Shown here: positions 6,807 through 16,223 of the stretch, one piece after another
Layout: each line of letters begins with the position of its first letter
How positions within the stretch are numbered: position 1 is the stretch's first letter
NCBI GenBank assembly: GCA_002395135.1
Contig: DGWC01000084.1
Span: 43,118 to 67,134, forward strand
Direction: 5' to 3'
DNA: 24,017 nt
Source: Prevotella sp. UBA4268
Lineage (GTDB): Bacteria > Bacteroidota > Bacteroidia > Bacteroidales > Bacteroidaceae
The notes under the pieces: generated by a model
What the model was told of the DNA's origin: nothing
The model's input: the letters and a program-made list of their open reading frames with translations, nothing else
Databases searched by the model: none
Program-made: the position numbers and the translations under genes

Positions 6807-7523
6807 ATGGAACAATCACCCATGGCAGTTTTATCAGGTATCGTCAAAAAAGTATTACTTGGCATCGGTTGTGCGGTAGTTTCCTTGTGTCTCGCCTCGT
6901 GTACCACTGAGGAATACGAGACGGGCGACGGTGAGTATTCGTACATGAGGGCCGATTTCGTGGAAACGAAGACCAATCAGCAGGGAGCATTCGTGAGCGC
7001 CGTGACCGACGACGGGGAGGCTCTCACGTTTGATTCCCCGTTCACGGTTTCATGGAAGGCTGCGTCGGACAGCACCTATCGCGCACTCCTCTATTATAAA
7101 AAGAAGAGTCAGCAGGTGGAACCCATGTCGGTGTCGGTGGTCTCCGTGCCCAACGTGCGCAAGGCTTCTTCCATGAAGACCGCCATGAAGGCCGACCCCG
7201 TGCAGTTGGAAAGCATGTGGCAGAGCAAGCAAAACGAGTACCTGAACTTGGGCATTACGCTGAAGACCGGAAAACCCGACGATGCCGATTTGAGGCATGT
7301 GATAGGTGTTATCTGTGATACGATTGTTGCCAATGCCGGCAATCACCGCCATGTTCACCTGCGTCTGTATCACGACCAGAACAATGTACCGGAATACTAT
7401 TCCTCGCACGTCTATATCAGCGTTCCCATGAAGCGTATTCCCGACGGTTTGGAAAAAGGAGATACCGTGTCATTTGCGGTGAACTGCTACGACGGGAAAA
7501 AGGAGAGAGTATTTGTCTATTAA
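6807..7523 (+). CDS. NigD-like lipoprotein
   Basis: A 238-residue lipoprotein. The signal peptide ends in SLCLASC, with the lipidated Cys at residue 32, and TTEEYE follows, an acidic stretch compatible with surface export. The N-terminal domain runs GDGEYSYMRADFVET, then AFVSAVTDDGEALTF and WKAASDSTYRALLYY, which I recognise as the NigD-like family of Bacteroidota (an N-terminal OB-like domain followed by a C-terminal beta-sandwich). The C-terminal part carries LRLYHDQNNVPEYYSSHVYISVP, also typical. NigD was named from a bacteriocin-related operon, but the function of most members is unknown. A second in-frame ATG at 6822 (MAVLSGIVKK) would also give a good signal peptide and may be the true start. 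The PUL begins 166 bp downstream. Confidence 0.82.
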   Translation: MEQSPMAVLSGIVKKVLLGIGCAVVSLCLASCTTEEYETGDGEYSYMRADFVETKTNQQGAFVSAVTDDGEALTFDSPFTVSWKAASDSTYRALLYYKKKSQQVEPMSVSVVSVPNVRKASSMKTAMKADPVQLESMWQSKQNEYLNLGITLKTGKPDDADLRHVIGVICDTIVANAGNHRHVHLRLYHDQNNVPEYYSSHVYISVPMKRIPDGLEKGDTVSFAVNCYDGKKERVFVY

Positions 7524-7609
7524 AGGTGATGATTTCTTCAATCATGCCATTAAGCAAAAAATGACAAACAATAAGCAAGAAAGTATTATATTTTTATTGA
7601 AAATTGACT

Positions 7610-7617
7610 TATCTTTG
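7610..7617 (+). promoter_or_regulatory. -7 box for the susC operon
   Basis: TATCTTTG is a full match to the Bacteroidota TAnnTTTG -7 box and lies 72 bp before the susC ATG. No good TTTG -33 box is present at the right distance, which suits a promoter needing an activator. The 7524-7609 stretch also holds a 6-bp dyad, ATGATT (7529-7534) and AATCAT (7540-7545), with no T-run. Confidence 0.5.
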
Positions 7618-7689
7618 CAAACGAATTCAAATAACTACTAATTAGTCATTATTTATATTATTCTAATAACCTAAGTAAATACTTAAAGT

Positions 7690-10600
7690 ATGAATCAAAA
7701 ATCAAGAAAGACAGCGCTGATTTTCGGTATCTGTGCGCTCTTGGGATTTGGTTATGCGCCACAGGCTCATGCCGATTCTGCTGTTAAGTCCGTTCAGACG
7801 GTGCAGCAGACCAAGAAAGTCACGGGTGTCGTCAGTGATGCGATGGGGCCGGTTATCGGTGCCACTGTCATGGAAAAGGGTACCGCTAATGGTACGGTAA
7901 CTGATTTCGATGGTAACTTTACACTGAGTGTGAAGCCAAACGCCGAACTTGAGGTTTCGTATGTAGGATACAAGACTCAGGTCATCAAGGTGGGTGGGCA
8001 GTCAACCATCAACATCAAACTGGAAGAAGACCGCGCCATGCTCGACGAAGTGGTGGTTGTTGGTTACGGTACGATGAAGAAGAGCGACATCTCCGGTGCA
8101 TCTGCCACCGTGGGTGAGAATGCCATCAAGGGCTCGATTATTACTTCTCTCGACCAGGCCCTGCAAGGACATGCTGCCGGTGTGAGCGCCGTTTCTACTT
8201 CGGGTGCTCCGGGTTCCGGTTCTTCCATCCGCGTGCGTGGTACGGCAACCATCAATGCCAATGCCGAGCCTCTCTACGTGATCGACGGTGTGATTGTGCA
8301 GAGTGGTGGTCTCACTGGTTACGACTACGGTCTGGGCGATGCCCTCGGAAACGGTTCTGTTTCCACCATTTCGCCGCTGTCAACCATTGACCCGCAAGAC
8401 ATTGTGAGCATGGAAGTGCTGAAAGACGCATCTGCCACCGCCATCTATGGTGCACAGGGTGCCAACGGTGTGGTGCTCATCACCACGAAGCACGGTAAGG
8501 CTGGCGAGGCAAAATTCTCATACAGCGGTTCGTTCTCTATCAACCGCCAGACCAAGCGCCTTGACATCCTTGACCTGCACGAGTATGCCGACTATTATAA
8601 TGAGTACGTGCGCATAGGCGAGGCCTCGGCCAGTTCGCTGTTCCTCGACAAGGAACTGCTGGGCAAGGGAACCAACTGGCAGGATGCCGTGTTCCAGACT
8701 GCTCTGATGCACCAGCACCAAATCAGTGCTCAAGGTGGTACCGACAAGGTTCGCTACTATGTGAGCGGTTCTTACATGAATCAGGAAGGAACCATCATCG
8801 GTTCTGAATTCAACCGTCTTTCCGTGCGTGCCAACTTCGATGCCGACCTGAAGAAATGGTTGAAGATGGGTGTCAACGTGGCATTCTCTGATTCAAATGA
8901 CGACCTGAAGTTGGCCGATGGTGAAGAGGGTATCATCAACTACTCACTGACCACTACTCCGAACCTGCCTATCTACGACATGGACGGCAACTATGCTTCC
9001 AGTTCTTACGAAGGTTCAAGCAGTCCTAACCCCATTGCCTTGGCTCTGTTGAACGAGAACAAACTGAACCGTCAGAAACTCAATGGTAATATCTTCTTCG
9101 ACGTGTTCATTCTCAAAGGACTTACCTGGCACACTGAATTAGGTTTCGACTTGGGATGGAATAAGGCAGACCGCTATAAGCCAGTGATCAACCTGGCCAC
9201 CTATCACCAGAAAAACAACACGGCTTCTACTCAGAAGAACTCAAGCAAATTCTGGCAGATTAAGAACTACCTGACCTGGACACATACTTTCGGCGACAAG
9301 CACAATGTGACGGGAATGGTCGGTCAAGAGGCATGGGAGTCGAAGTGGGACTATCTCAGTCTGACCAACACACTGCTGCCAAACGACAAGGTGCACAATG
9401 CTGCCCTCGGTACAGGTTCTCCTTCGGTGGGCGAAGGCTTTGGCGCAGCAGCCATGGCATCGTTCTTCACCCGCTGGACTTACAGTTATGATGATCGCTA
9501 CAATGCCACATACACCTATCGTTATGATGGTTCTTCAAACTTCGGACCCAGCAACCGTTGGGCCGGATTCCACTCATTTGCCGTTAGTTGGCGTTTCACC
9601 AACGAGGCATTCATGAAAAACCTGACATGGCTGAGCAACGGTAAACTGCGTCTTGGATGGGGGCAGACCGGTAACTCAAATATCGGTGCCTATAAGTGGG
9701 GCGTAGGCTTGAAGCGCAACACCTCTGCCCTTGGCGTTAGTAACCGTCCTACCGGACTGGCCAACCCCGGTATTCAGTGGGAGAGCCAGGAGCAGTTCAA
9801 CGTAGGTTTGGATATCGGTATCATTCAGAACCGCATCAACCTTACTGCCGACTGGTATCGCAAGGAGTCGAAAGAAATGCTGATGGATTTGCAACTTCCC
9901 GCTTACATGGGAACAAGCGGTAACCCCTCTTCTATGCTTGCACCTCCTGCAGGTAACTATGGTACGATTCGCAACACCGGTCTTGAACTGACGCTTAACA
10001 CGCATCCGCTCGTGGGCAAGTTCGAGTGGGATTCTGAGTTCCAGATTTCGTTCAACAAGAACAAACTGGTGGCACTGAACGACGGTTCAGGCAACGTTTC
10101 ACTTCCCGGTTGGGGACAGTGGGGCGGTCAGGAGCCACAGGTTGCCCTGACAGAAGTGGGCGGCTCGCTGTTCAACTTCTATGGTTACGTGTGCGACGGA
10201 TTCTATACATCCAAGGAAGACATTGAGAATTCACCCACACCCATCAGACCTGCTGCCAACGGAGTGTACACCAAGAACAGCACCGTGTGGGTTGGTGATA
10301 TCAAATACAAGGATATCAGCGGACCAGAGGGTAAGCCCGATGGCGTAATTGATGAGTTGGACCGTACCAACATCGGTTCGCCGCTGCCAAAGTTCACCTT
10401 CGGATGGACCAACACCTTCCGCTATCAGAATTTCGACCTGAACATCTTCATCAACGGTTCTTACGGCAACAAGGTGGGTAACTACAACAAGTATAAACTC
10501 ACTCAGATGAGAAACACTTGGGTGAACCAACTCACCGACGTGCTCGATGCCATCCACTTGGAGCCCATCGATGCCAGCAAGGACTACTCTGCCGGTATCG

Positions 10601-10989
10601 ACCGCGGCGACGGTGTGCTTATCTATAACTGGTATGATGATATCAACAACGTGAAGATTGGCAATCCCGGTGCCACATTGCCGCGTGTGAGTGGTATGGA
10701 CCCCAACAACAACGTGCGTTGGAGCGACCGCTATATTGAAGACGGCAGTTACATCCGCCTGAAGAATATCTCGCTGGGTTATACGTTCCCGAAGAATTTT
10801 GTGAAGAAACTTTCTCTCGAAAGCCTTCGTCTTAGCGTGAATATCCAGAACCTGCTGACCATCACCGGTTACGACGGCTATGACCCTGAAGTGGGTACCA
10901 GTACACAGTCGAGTTTCGTTTCTGGATTGGATAATGGTCGTTATCCCTCACCAACAACTTATTCATTTGGTCTTAACGTAACATTCTAA
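7690..10989 (+). CDS. susC: SusC-type TonB-dependent outer-membrane glycan transporter
   Basis: A 1099-residue protein, the usual SusC/RagA size. A signal peptide (cleavage near QAHA-DS, residue 28) is followed by a carboxypeptidase-regulatory-like beta domain (about 40-117: VTGVVSDAMGPVIGATV, then GTVTDFDGNFTLSV). Next come the SusC signature and TonB-box region DEVVVVGYGTMKKSD (about 117-131), the plug (about 130-250, with DQALQGHAAGV, IRVRGTATI and PLYVIDGVI), and a long 22-strand-type barrel ending in the aromatic YSFGLNVTF. It imports oligosaccharides across the outer membrane with energy from TonB, with SusD acting as the lid. It heads the PUL, 12 bp before susD. The dedicated enzymes downstream suggest manno- or glucomanno-oligosaccharides as cargo; this is inferred from context. 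Confidence 0.97.
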   Translation: MNQKSRKTALIFGICALLGFGYAPQAHADSAVKSVQTVQQTKKVTGVVSDAMGPVIGATVMEKGTANGTVTDFDGNFTLSVKPNAELEVSYVGYKTQVIKVGGQSTINIKLEEDRAMLDEVVVVGYGTMKKSDISGASATVGENAIKGSIITSLDQALQGHAAGVSAVSTSGAPGSGSSIRVRGTATINANAEPLYVIDGVIVQSGGLTGYDYGLGDALGNGSVSTISPLSTIDPQDIVSMEVLKDASATAIYGAQGANGVVLITTKHGKAGEAKFSYSGSFSINRQTKRLDILDLHEYADYYNEYVRIGEASASSLFLDKELLGKGTNWQDAVFQTALMHQHQISAQGGTDKVRYYVSGSYMNQEGTIIGSEFNRLSVRANFDADLKKWLKMGVNVAFSDSNDDLKLADGEEGIINYSLTTTPNLPIYDMDGNYASSSYEGSSSPNPIALALLNENKLNRQKLNGNIFFDVFILKGLTWHTELGFDLGWNKADRYKPVINLATYHQKNNTASTQKNSSKFWQIKNYLTWTHTFGDKHNVTGMVGQEAWESKWDYLSLTNTLLPNDKVHNAALGTGSPSVGEGFGAAAMASFFTRWTYSYDDRYNATYTYRYDGSSNFGPSNRWAGFHSFAVSWRFTNEAFMKNLTWLSNGKLRLGWGQTGNSNIGAYKWGVGLKRNTSALGVSNRPTGLANPGIQWESQEQFNVGLDIGIIQNRINLTADWYRKESKEMLMDLQLPAYMGTSGNPSSMLAPPAGNYGTIRNTGLELTLNTHPLVGKFEWDSEFQISFNKNKLVALNDGSGNVSLPGWGQWGGQEPQVALTEVGGSLFNFYGYVCDGFYTSKEDIENSPTPIRPAANGVYTKNSTVWVGDIKYKDISGPEGKPDGVIDELDRTNIGSPLPKFTFGWTNTFRYQNFDLNIFINGSYGNKVGNYNKYKLTQMRNTWVNQLTDVLDAIHLEPIDASKDYSAGIDRGDGVLIYNWYDDINNVKIGNPGATLPRVSGMDPNNNVRWSDRYIEDGSYIRLKNISLGYTFPKNFVKKLSLESLRLSVNIQNLLTITGYDGYDPEVGTSTQSSFVSGLDNGRYPSPTTYSFGLNVTF

Positions 10990-11001
10990 ATACAGGGAAT
11001 T

Positions 11002-12813
11002 ATGAAATTCATCAATATAAAAACAATTGCCTTGGTTGCTGTTGCCAGTCTTGGACTCACTGCATGTGATGATTTCCTTGACAGGCCTACCATCGACAAC
11101 TATAATGCAGACAATTATTATAGTTCTGATACAGAGTGCCTCTCGGGTACATCTTATCTTTACAGCACGCCATGGAGCGACTTTACGCGTACCTATATTA
11201 AAGTAGGTGAGATATTGTCTGGTAATTACTATCAGGGAGATAAGGACTTGGCAGGAAAACTCTTGAATTTCACTGTCGACGCTTCAGATAATGAGTTGCT
11301 CGAAATGGCTAACTCTCTTTGGGCTGTGGTGGGTCATTCCAACATGGTGTACAGATACATCAAGGGTTCTACCGGTGCCTCTGAGGCAGTGAAGAACCAG
11401 GCCATGGGTGAGTGCCTCACGCTGAAGTCGGCCGCCTACTTCTTCCTTGTCCGCGCATACGGCGAAGTGCCTATTATTCACGACAACGCTGCCGAGATTG
11501 CCGCCAGCACGTATAACACGTTGCCGAAGGTGAAGAAGGCTGATGTCTATGAGTATATCATCATGACACTGGAGAAGGCTATCGAACTGCTTCCTGAAAC
11601 GCCGATGCAGGCCGGACGCATCGACAAGGCTGCCGCAGAGGGATTGCTGGCAAAGGTTTATCTGACAAAGGCCGGTGTGAGCGGTGCGATTAACACTGAA
11701 GACCTGAACAAGGCTATTCAGTATGCGCGTGCCTGCATTGCACATCCAAATCACTCACTCATGCCCGAGTATTCTGACTTGTTCCGTCTGGCCAACAATA
11801 TCAACCCCGAAACGCTGATTGCCTGGCGATGGAATTCAAGCAACAACGAATGGACTGACCAGAGTTTTATGCAGAACGACTATGCTCCAAAGGGCTTCGG
11901 CGACGATGACTGCTGGGGACAGTGGGCAGGTATGGGAACCAGTTTGCAAGAGGAATTCGGCATCAAACTGCTCGAACAGACTCCTGAGATATGGCTCAAC
12001 AACCGCGACAAGCGCTTGAAGGCAACCATGATGCTTCCCGGATTTAAATATGATTATTTCTGGACGGATAAGGGCGGCTTCGACATGTTGAAGTTTATCT
12101 ATGATGCTAAATACAATCCGTCAGTAGAGATTAACGACGAGAAACAACCGTGGTTGGCATCTCCCACCGGCTCATGGCCTGTGAAGCATCTCTATGGAAA
12201 CAATGCCGACCACACGGCTGGCGTTGGTTATCCTGCTGCCCGTATGGCAAACAGTTTGTCTACCCCGCTGCTCCGTTTGGCCGACGTTTACCTGGTTCTG
12301 GCTGAGGCAAAGACCATTCTTGCCAACCCGACGAGTCCGCAGAGCGCCTCTACCAACGACAGTGAGGCTCTCAATGCCATCAATGCCGTGCGCGTGCGCG
12401 CCGGTCTGCCAGCACTGAGTACCGTTAGGTTTGCTGATATATGGAAAGAGCGCAGACTGGAGTTGGCCTTCGAGGGCGACCGCTGGTACGACTATGTGCG
12501 CGTGAGTTACTATAATCCCGATTTCTGCGCCAATGAGTTGAGAACGCAGAAGCGCAACGTGATCGGTAATGGTACTTTGGACGTAATCTACAGAAACTAC
12601 TATAATACTGGCGACTGGGTGGTTCCCGCCACAGCAGAGTATGATACCAAGACACCTGCTCCCGTCGTAGAAAACTTGATGAAAGAAGATCCGGATTCGC
12701 ACAAGAAGTATTTCGTTCTTCCGTTCACGGCACGCGATGTGATCTTCAATCCCAATCTGGCTTCAAATGCTGAGGCTCAGCATGTTGATGTTCGTGAAAC
12801 TTACAGTTATTAA
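11002..12813 (+). CDS. susD: SusD/RagB-type surface glycan-binding lipoprotein
   Basis: A 603-residue protein. The lipobox GLTAC puts the lipid on Cys22, and DDFLDRP directly after it is the typical SusD N-terminus with an acidic surface-export signal. The N-terminal TPR-like helices are visible (for example AYFFLVRAYGEVPIIHDN, then PKVKKADVYEYIIMTLEKAIELLPE, then RIDKAAAEGLLAKVYL). The C-terminal SusD block carries RLADVYLVLAEAK, AINAVRVRAGLPAL and WKERRLELAFEGDRWYDYVR, all hallmarks of the RagB/SusD family. The protein binds glycan at the cell surface and caps the SusC barrel. It lies between susC (12 bp) and the first SGBP (23 bp) in one operon. Confidence 0.96.
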   Translation: MKFINIKTIALVAVASLGLTACDDFLDRPTIDNYNADNYYSSDTECLSGTSYLYSTPWSDFTRTYIKVGEILSGNYYQGDKDLAGKLLNFTVDASDNELLEMANSLWAVVGHSNMVYRYIKGSTGASEAVKNQAMGECLTLKSAAYFFLVRAYGEVPIIHDNAAEIAASTYNTLPKVKKADVYEYIIMTLEKAIELLPETPMQAGRIDKAAAEGLLAKVYLTKAGVSGAINTEDLNKAIQYARACIAHPNHSLMPEYSDLFRLANNINPETLIAWRWNSSNNEWTDQSFMQNDYAPKGFGDDDCWGQWAGMGTSLQEEFGIKLLEQTPEIWLNNRDKRLKATMMLPGFKYDYFWTDKGGFDMLKFIYDAKYNPSVEINDEKQPWLASPTGSWPVKHLYGNNADHTAGVGYPAARMANSLSTPLLRLADVYLVLAEAKTILANPTSPQSASTNDSEALNAINAVRVRAGLPALSTVRFADIWKERRLELAFEGDRWYDYVRVSYYNPDFCANELRTQKRNVIGNGTLDVIYRNYYNTGDWVVPATAEYDTKTPAPVVENLMKEDPDSHKKYFVLPFTARDVIFNPNLASNAEAQHVDVRETYSY

Positions 12814-12836
12814 ATCTAATAAACAACATAAGGATT

Positions 12837-14246
12837 ATGAGTATTATTAATCATTATACTAAAGTGTTGTTGCTGGCTATGGTGGCCATCAGCACCGTGG
12901 CTTTTACCTCTTGTAAGGACGAACCCGATAAGTTCGAGCCCACAGGCGGAAAACCCACCATCAAATATATCCGCTGCTTGTCTTCAGAAATCCATGACTG
13001 GAGAGACGACCCCGGAACTGTTTATACCGACGGGCAACTCGTTACAAGTGCTTCTCCCGGTAACGCACTGGCTATTATCGGCGAGAACATGCGCAGCGTG
13101 TATGAAGTCTGGTTCAACGACCAGAAGGCAGCGCTCAACCAGAGCACGCTGACCGACAATACGCTCTTTGTTTCCATCCCTGGAAATGTTCCCGGCGTAG
13201 TGACCGACAAGATCTATTTCATTACTACTGGCAAGGATACCGTTGCTTACGACTTCAAGGTGCTTATCTCGGCTCCTGTGGTGAATGCCATGCCAAACGA
13301 GTATGCAAAGGCTGGAACCACACAGCGACTCCGTGGTAACTACTTCATCGACGACCCCAACAAGCCGCTCACCATCTCATTCCCAGGTGAAGGTGGAACG
13401 TTGATTCCTGCGAAGATTACGGAGATTGACGAGAATTTCACTTATGTGGATGTCGTTGTTCCTGAAGGCGCTGTGGCCGGTCCTATCGTTGCCACCTCTG
13501 TATACGGAACCTCCAAGAGTTCGTTCTGGTATAAGGATAACCGCGGCATGCTCTTCGACTTCGACACGCCGAATGCTGTTTCCAGCGTTGTGCTTGACAT
13601 GCATGCATGGAACGGACACTACAGTTCTGATGCCGACGATACCAGCATTTCTGGCAAGTACTGGCAGTTTGGTAACGGCACGGCAACCTTCCCCGGTGCA
13701 AAAGACACCGGATGGCCTGATGAGTCTTGGGGTTCGTTTGCCTACTGGCCCGGTAACTGGGAAACTCCAGAAACCTTCAAGGCATATCCCCGTCTGTATG
13801 ACTTGGTCGACATGTCAGGATGGGCTGACATGACCATGAAGTTCGAGATGTGCATTCCCGCTTCCAATCCTTGGAAGGGCGGTGCCATTCAAATCGTCTT
13901 CGCAGGAACCGACCGCACTACCTTTGGCGGTGGCGGCGTGGATGCCTATGGCAATACCATTCATGCGCAGACCAACGACTATCTGAACGATCCCGCTGTG
14001 CCTCGTGCTCTCTATCGTCCTTGGACTGATACTGGCAGTTACGACACCAATGGTGAATGGATTACAGTGTCGCTCCCGCTGGCAGCCACATTCGTTTATT
14101 CTTACGATGGTTCACTCTGTCCGGCATCGCTGAGCAAGGATTCATTTGCCAGTTTGTGGATGGCTCTCTATGGCGGAGGTATTGAAGGCACGGATTGCCA
14201 GCCCATTATCAAGATTGACAATATCCGTATTGTTCCTAATAAATAA
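12837..14246 (+). CDS. Surface glycan-binding lipoprotein with IPT repeats and an SGBP-B-like C-terminal binding domain
   Basis: A 469-residue protein in the usual SGBP position after susD. The signal peptide ends in AFTSC (Cys26), followed by KDEPDK, an acidic surface-export-like stretch. Residues about 40-135 and 138-230 look like two IPT/TIG beta-sandwich spacers (NALAIIGENMRSVYEVWFN; TQRLRGNYFIDDPNKPLTISFPGEG). From about 235 to the end is a domain beginning GMLFDFDTPN, with DMSGWADMTMKFEMCIP, WKGGAIQIVFAG and GEWITVSLPLA. This matches my recollection of the C-terminal glycan-binding domain of Bacteroides SGBP-B proteins, first described for xyloglucan. Many exposed Trp and Tyr residues are available for glycan stacking. 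Family membership does not fix the ligand: homologues occur in PULs for several beta-glycans, and mannan or glucomannan fits the enzyme here. Confidence 0.88.
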   Translation: MSIINHYTKVLLLAMVAISTVAFTSCKDEPDKFEPTGGKPTIKYIRCLSSEIHDWRDDPGTVYTDGQLVTSASPGNALAIIGENMRSVYEVWFNDQKAALNQSTLTDNTLFVSIPGNVPGVVTDKIYFITTGKDTVAYDFKVLISAPVVNAMPNEYAKAGTTQRLRGNYFIDDPNKPLTISFPGEGGTLIPAKITEIDENFTYVDVVVPEGAVAGPIVATSVYGTSKSSFWYKDNRGMLFDFDTPNAVSSVVLDMHAWNGHYSSDADDTSISGKYWQFGNGTATFPGAKDTGWPDESWGSFAYWPGNWETPETFKAYPRLYDLVDMSGWADMTMKFEMCIPASNPWKGGAIQIVFAGTDRTTFGGGGVDAYGNTIHAQTNDYLNDPAVPRALYRPWTDTGSYDTNGEWITVSLPLAATFVYSYDGSLCPASLSKDSFASLWMALYGGGIEGTDCQPIIKIDNIRIVPNK

Positions 14247-14266
14247 TATATTAATGTATAGAAGGT

Positions 14267-16156
14267 ATGAAAAAGTATAAGAATATATTCATGCTGTTGG
14301 TGGTAGCCCTCGTCGGGCTATCCCTGGCAGCGTGCAGCGAGGACGACTATGATACCAACCCGTATAACAAGTCGGGTGTCAATCTGCTGGCTTTTGGTCC
14401 GTCGCCCAACACGCGTTCCAGCGAAATACGTATCACGGGAACCAACTTTGACAAAGTAACCAAGGTGGTATTCCCCGGTGGAACGATTGAAAGAGCAGGC
14501 AAGACAATCAGTCTCAAAGGAGCCGATGTGGAAAGGTCTGGCTTTAATTCCTCAGACAATGAGAACATTTATGTGAATATTCCTGACGAAACCGTTCCTG
14601 GAAACATCCGCCTTGTGGTGGGTACTGACACGGTCGTTTCTGAGGGTGTGCTTACTTTCGAAGAGCCTATCGAGGTGACTTCTGTATCTCCCGTTGCCGG
14701 TCTTAACGCAGGCGATGAGATTTCAATCAAGGGTGACTATGTGTACAACATTGCCGAGGTGGTATTCTCTTCTGGCGTTTCTGGCGCTCCTGTTGCTGCC
14801 GAAGACTTTACTTATGTGTCGCGCAATGAGATTCGTCTCCGTGTTCCGCTTGCTGCTGAGTCGGGTGTTCTCACTATGAACGACGGCGCAGAGTGGGAGT
14901 TGGAATACAAGACTCCTGTAGAAGTGCTCACGGCAACAGTCACTGGCGTTACAGAGTATGCTGACTTCGGACAGCAAATCCAGATTACAGGTACCAACCT
15001 GCACACTGTTGAGAGCGTATTGTTCCCAGGTGGTGTGGCTGCTGACTTCTCCGTTTCTGCTGACAACAAGACCATCACGGCCACCGTTCCCGCAGAGTGC
15101 CGCACAGGTGCTATCTCACTGCTGCTCTACTCTGGCGCTGCTCTGAGCACCGATGAGTTCTCTGTTCCCACTATCAGCATCGCTTCGGCTGAGCCAAACA
15201 AGGACCTGATAGAGGGTGACGTGGTGACGCTGACCGGTGAAAACTTCGACCGCGTGATTGGTGTTTCGCTGCCAGGTCATGGCGATTTGGCCGCTGAAGA
15301 TTACGAAATTTCGGGCAACCAATTGGTATTTGTTGTTCCTGAGGATATGACCGACGGCGACGTGGTGCTGACTCAGAATGCTTATATCTCAACATCTATA
15401 GGAGTTGAAATCCGTAAGATGGAAGGTGTTGTCTGGATGGGCAAGCATGATATTATGGGTTGGAGCGCATTCAGTGTAAACAACTGGGATGGCGAAAAGT
15501 GGTTGAAGTTCCAGGAAGCAATGAGCAAGCCTGGTCAGTTGACACTCCACTTTGTGGTTACGGGCGACGACCCCAAGTACAAGATCCGTATGGGCGACTG
15601 GGGAACTCGTTTGAGCGATGCTGCCCAATATGAGGAAGGTGAAGAGTTTATAATTTTCCCGAATAAGGAGAATCCTGATCTCGTTATCAACCTGACTGCT
15701 GATGAAGTTGCGCAAATGTGGTCTGATGGTGGCAAAGGTATTGTCATCTGGGGTGACGGCTTGCAGTTGCAGTACATCAAGTATGTGGCTGCTGGTGCAG
15801 AGCGCACCATTTGGGAAGGCTTCTATGACCTGAGCACTGGAGAACAGCCTTATATCGGTTCTGACGCAGGTCTGGAATTTAAAGAACTTGAAGTTGCAGC
15901 CGGTAACGTAGTTCGATTCTATATCGAGCCAACAGAAGAAGGCTGGTATTTCGAGGCATTTGAAGGCCACTGGGGTCCAAAGTACGGCAAATGGGATGCA
16001 GAAAACACTGGTCTGACAGTAGGTCAGCAGGGAGTTGCAGCCCTCACCTTGACACAAGCCATGATTGACGCTGCATATACCCAGCAGGGGTGGGGCGGTA
16101 TCTTCGTGGTACAAGGAAAGGCCAAGTTGACAAAGGTTACGGTTGCTCCACTCTAA
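14267..16156 (+). CDS. Surface glycan-binding lipoprotein with four IPT repeats and two C-terminal CBM-like domains
   Basis: A 629-residue protein. The lipobox SLAAC gives Cys23, followed by SEDDYD, which matches the S(D/E)3 surface-export signal described for Bacteroides lipoproteins. Four IPT/TIG-like repeats follow at about 38-133, 135-216, 218-302 and 303-382. Each has a variant of G-x-I-x-I-x-G-x-N/Y-F then V-x-x-V-x-FPGG (EIRITGTNFDKVTKVVFPGG is the first). The C-terminal half holds two related beta-sandwich units: about 385-510 (VVWMGKHDIMGWSAFSV to IVIWGDGLQLQYIKYV) and 511-629 (RTIWEGFYDLSTG to IFVVQGKAKLTKVTV). The shared start (W-x-G, then an acidic residue) and shared end suggest a duplication. 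These units probably bind glycan, with the IPT repeats as a stalk. A terminator follows at once. Confidence 0.87.
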   Translation: MKKYKNIFMLLVVALVGLSLAACSEDDYDTNPYNKSGVNLLAFGPSPNTRSSEIRITGTNFDKVTKVVFPGGTIERAGKTISLKGADVERSGFNSSDNENIYVNIPDETVPGNIRLVVGTDTVVSEGVLTFEEPIEVTSVSPVAGLNAGDEISIKGDYVYNIAEVVFSSGVSGAPVAAEDFTYVSRNEIRLRVPLAAESGVLTMNDGAEWELEYKTPVEVLTATVTGVTEYADFGQQIQITGTNLHTVESVLFPGGVAADFSVSADNKTITATVPAECRTGAISLLLYSGAALSTDEFSVPTISIASAEPNKDLIEGDVVTLTGENFDRVIGVSLPGHGDLAAEDYEISGNQLVFVVPEDMTDGDVVLTQNAYISTSIGVEIRKMEGVVWMGKHDIMGWSAFSVNNWDGEKWLKFQEAMSKPGQLTLHFVVTGDDPKYKIRMGDWGTRLSDAAQYEEGEEFIIFPNKENPDLVINLTADEVAQMWSDGGKGIVIWGDGLQLQYIKYVAAGAERTIWEGFYDLSTGEQPYIGSDAGLEFKELEVAAGNVVRFYIEPTEEGWYFEAFEGHWGPKYGKWDAENTGLTVGQQGVAALTLTQAMIDAAYTQQGWGGIFVVQGKAKLTKVTVAPL

Positions 16157-16171
16157 GCAACCTCTGTACAT

Positions 16172-16208
16172 AAAAAAGAGGCGCAACCATGCGTTGCGTC
16201 TCTTTTTT
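16172..16208 (+). terminator. Strong intrinsic terminator inside the PUL
   Basis: A 16-bp stem with one G-T pair, AAAAAAGAGGCGCAAC (16172-16187) and GTTGCGTCTCTTTTTT (16193-16208), has a 5-nt CATGC loop and ends in six T. The A-run on the left arm would let it work in both directions. It lies 16 nt after the second SGBP stop and 16 nt before the next lipoprotein ATG, with no obvious promoter in between, so downstream expression probably depends on partial read-through. Confidence 0.88.
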
Positions 16209-16223
16209 CACTTAAATGAATCT

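Noticed and set aside
7529..7545. Terminator after the NigD-like gene (ATGATT/AATCAT hairpin)
   Set aside because: The stem is only 6 bp, AT-rich, and lacks a T-run, so it would not end transcription reliably.
16143..16223. Upstream start for the PUL lipoprotein
   Set aside because: It overlaps the SGBP gene and would require translation through the terminator hairpin. The ATG at 16224 begins a proper lipoprotein signal.
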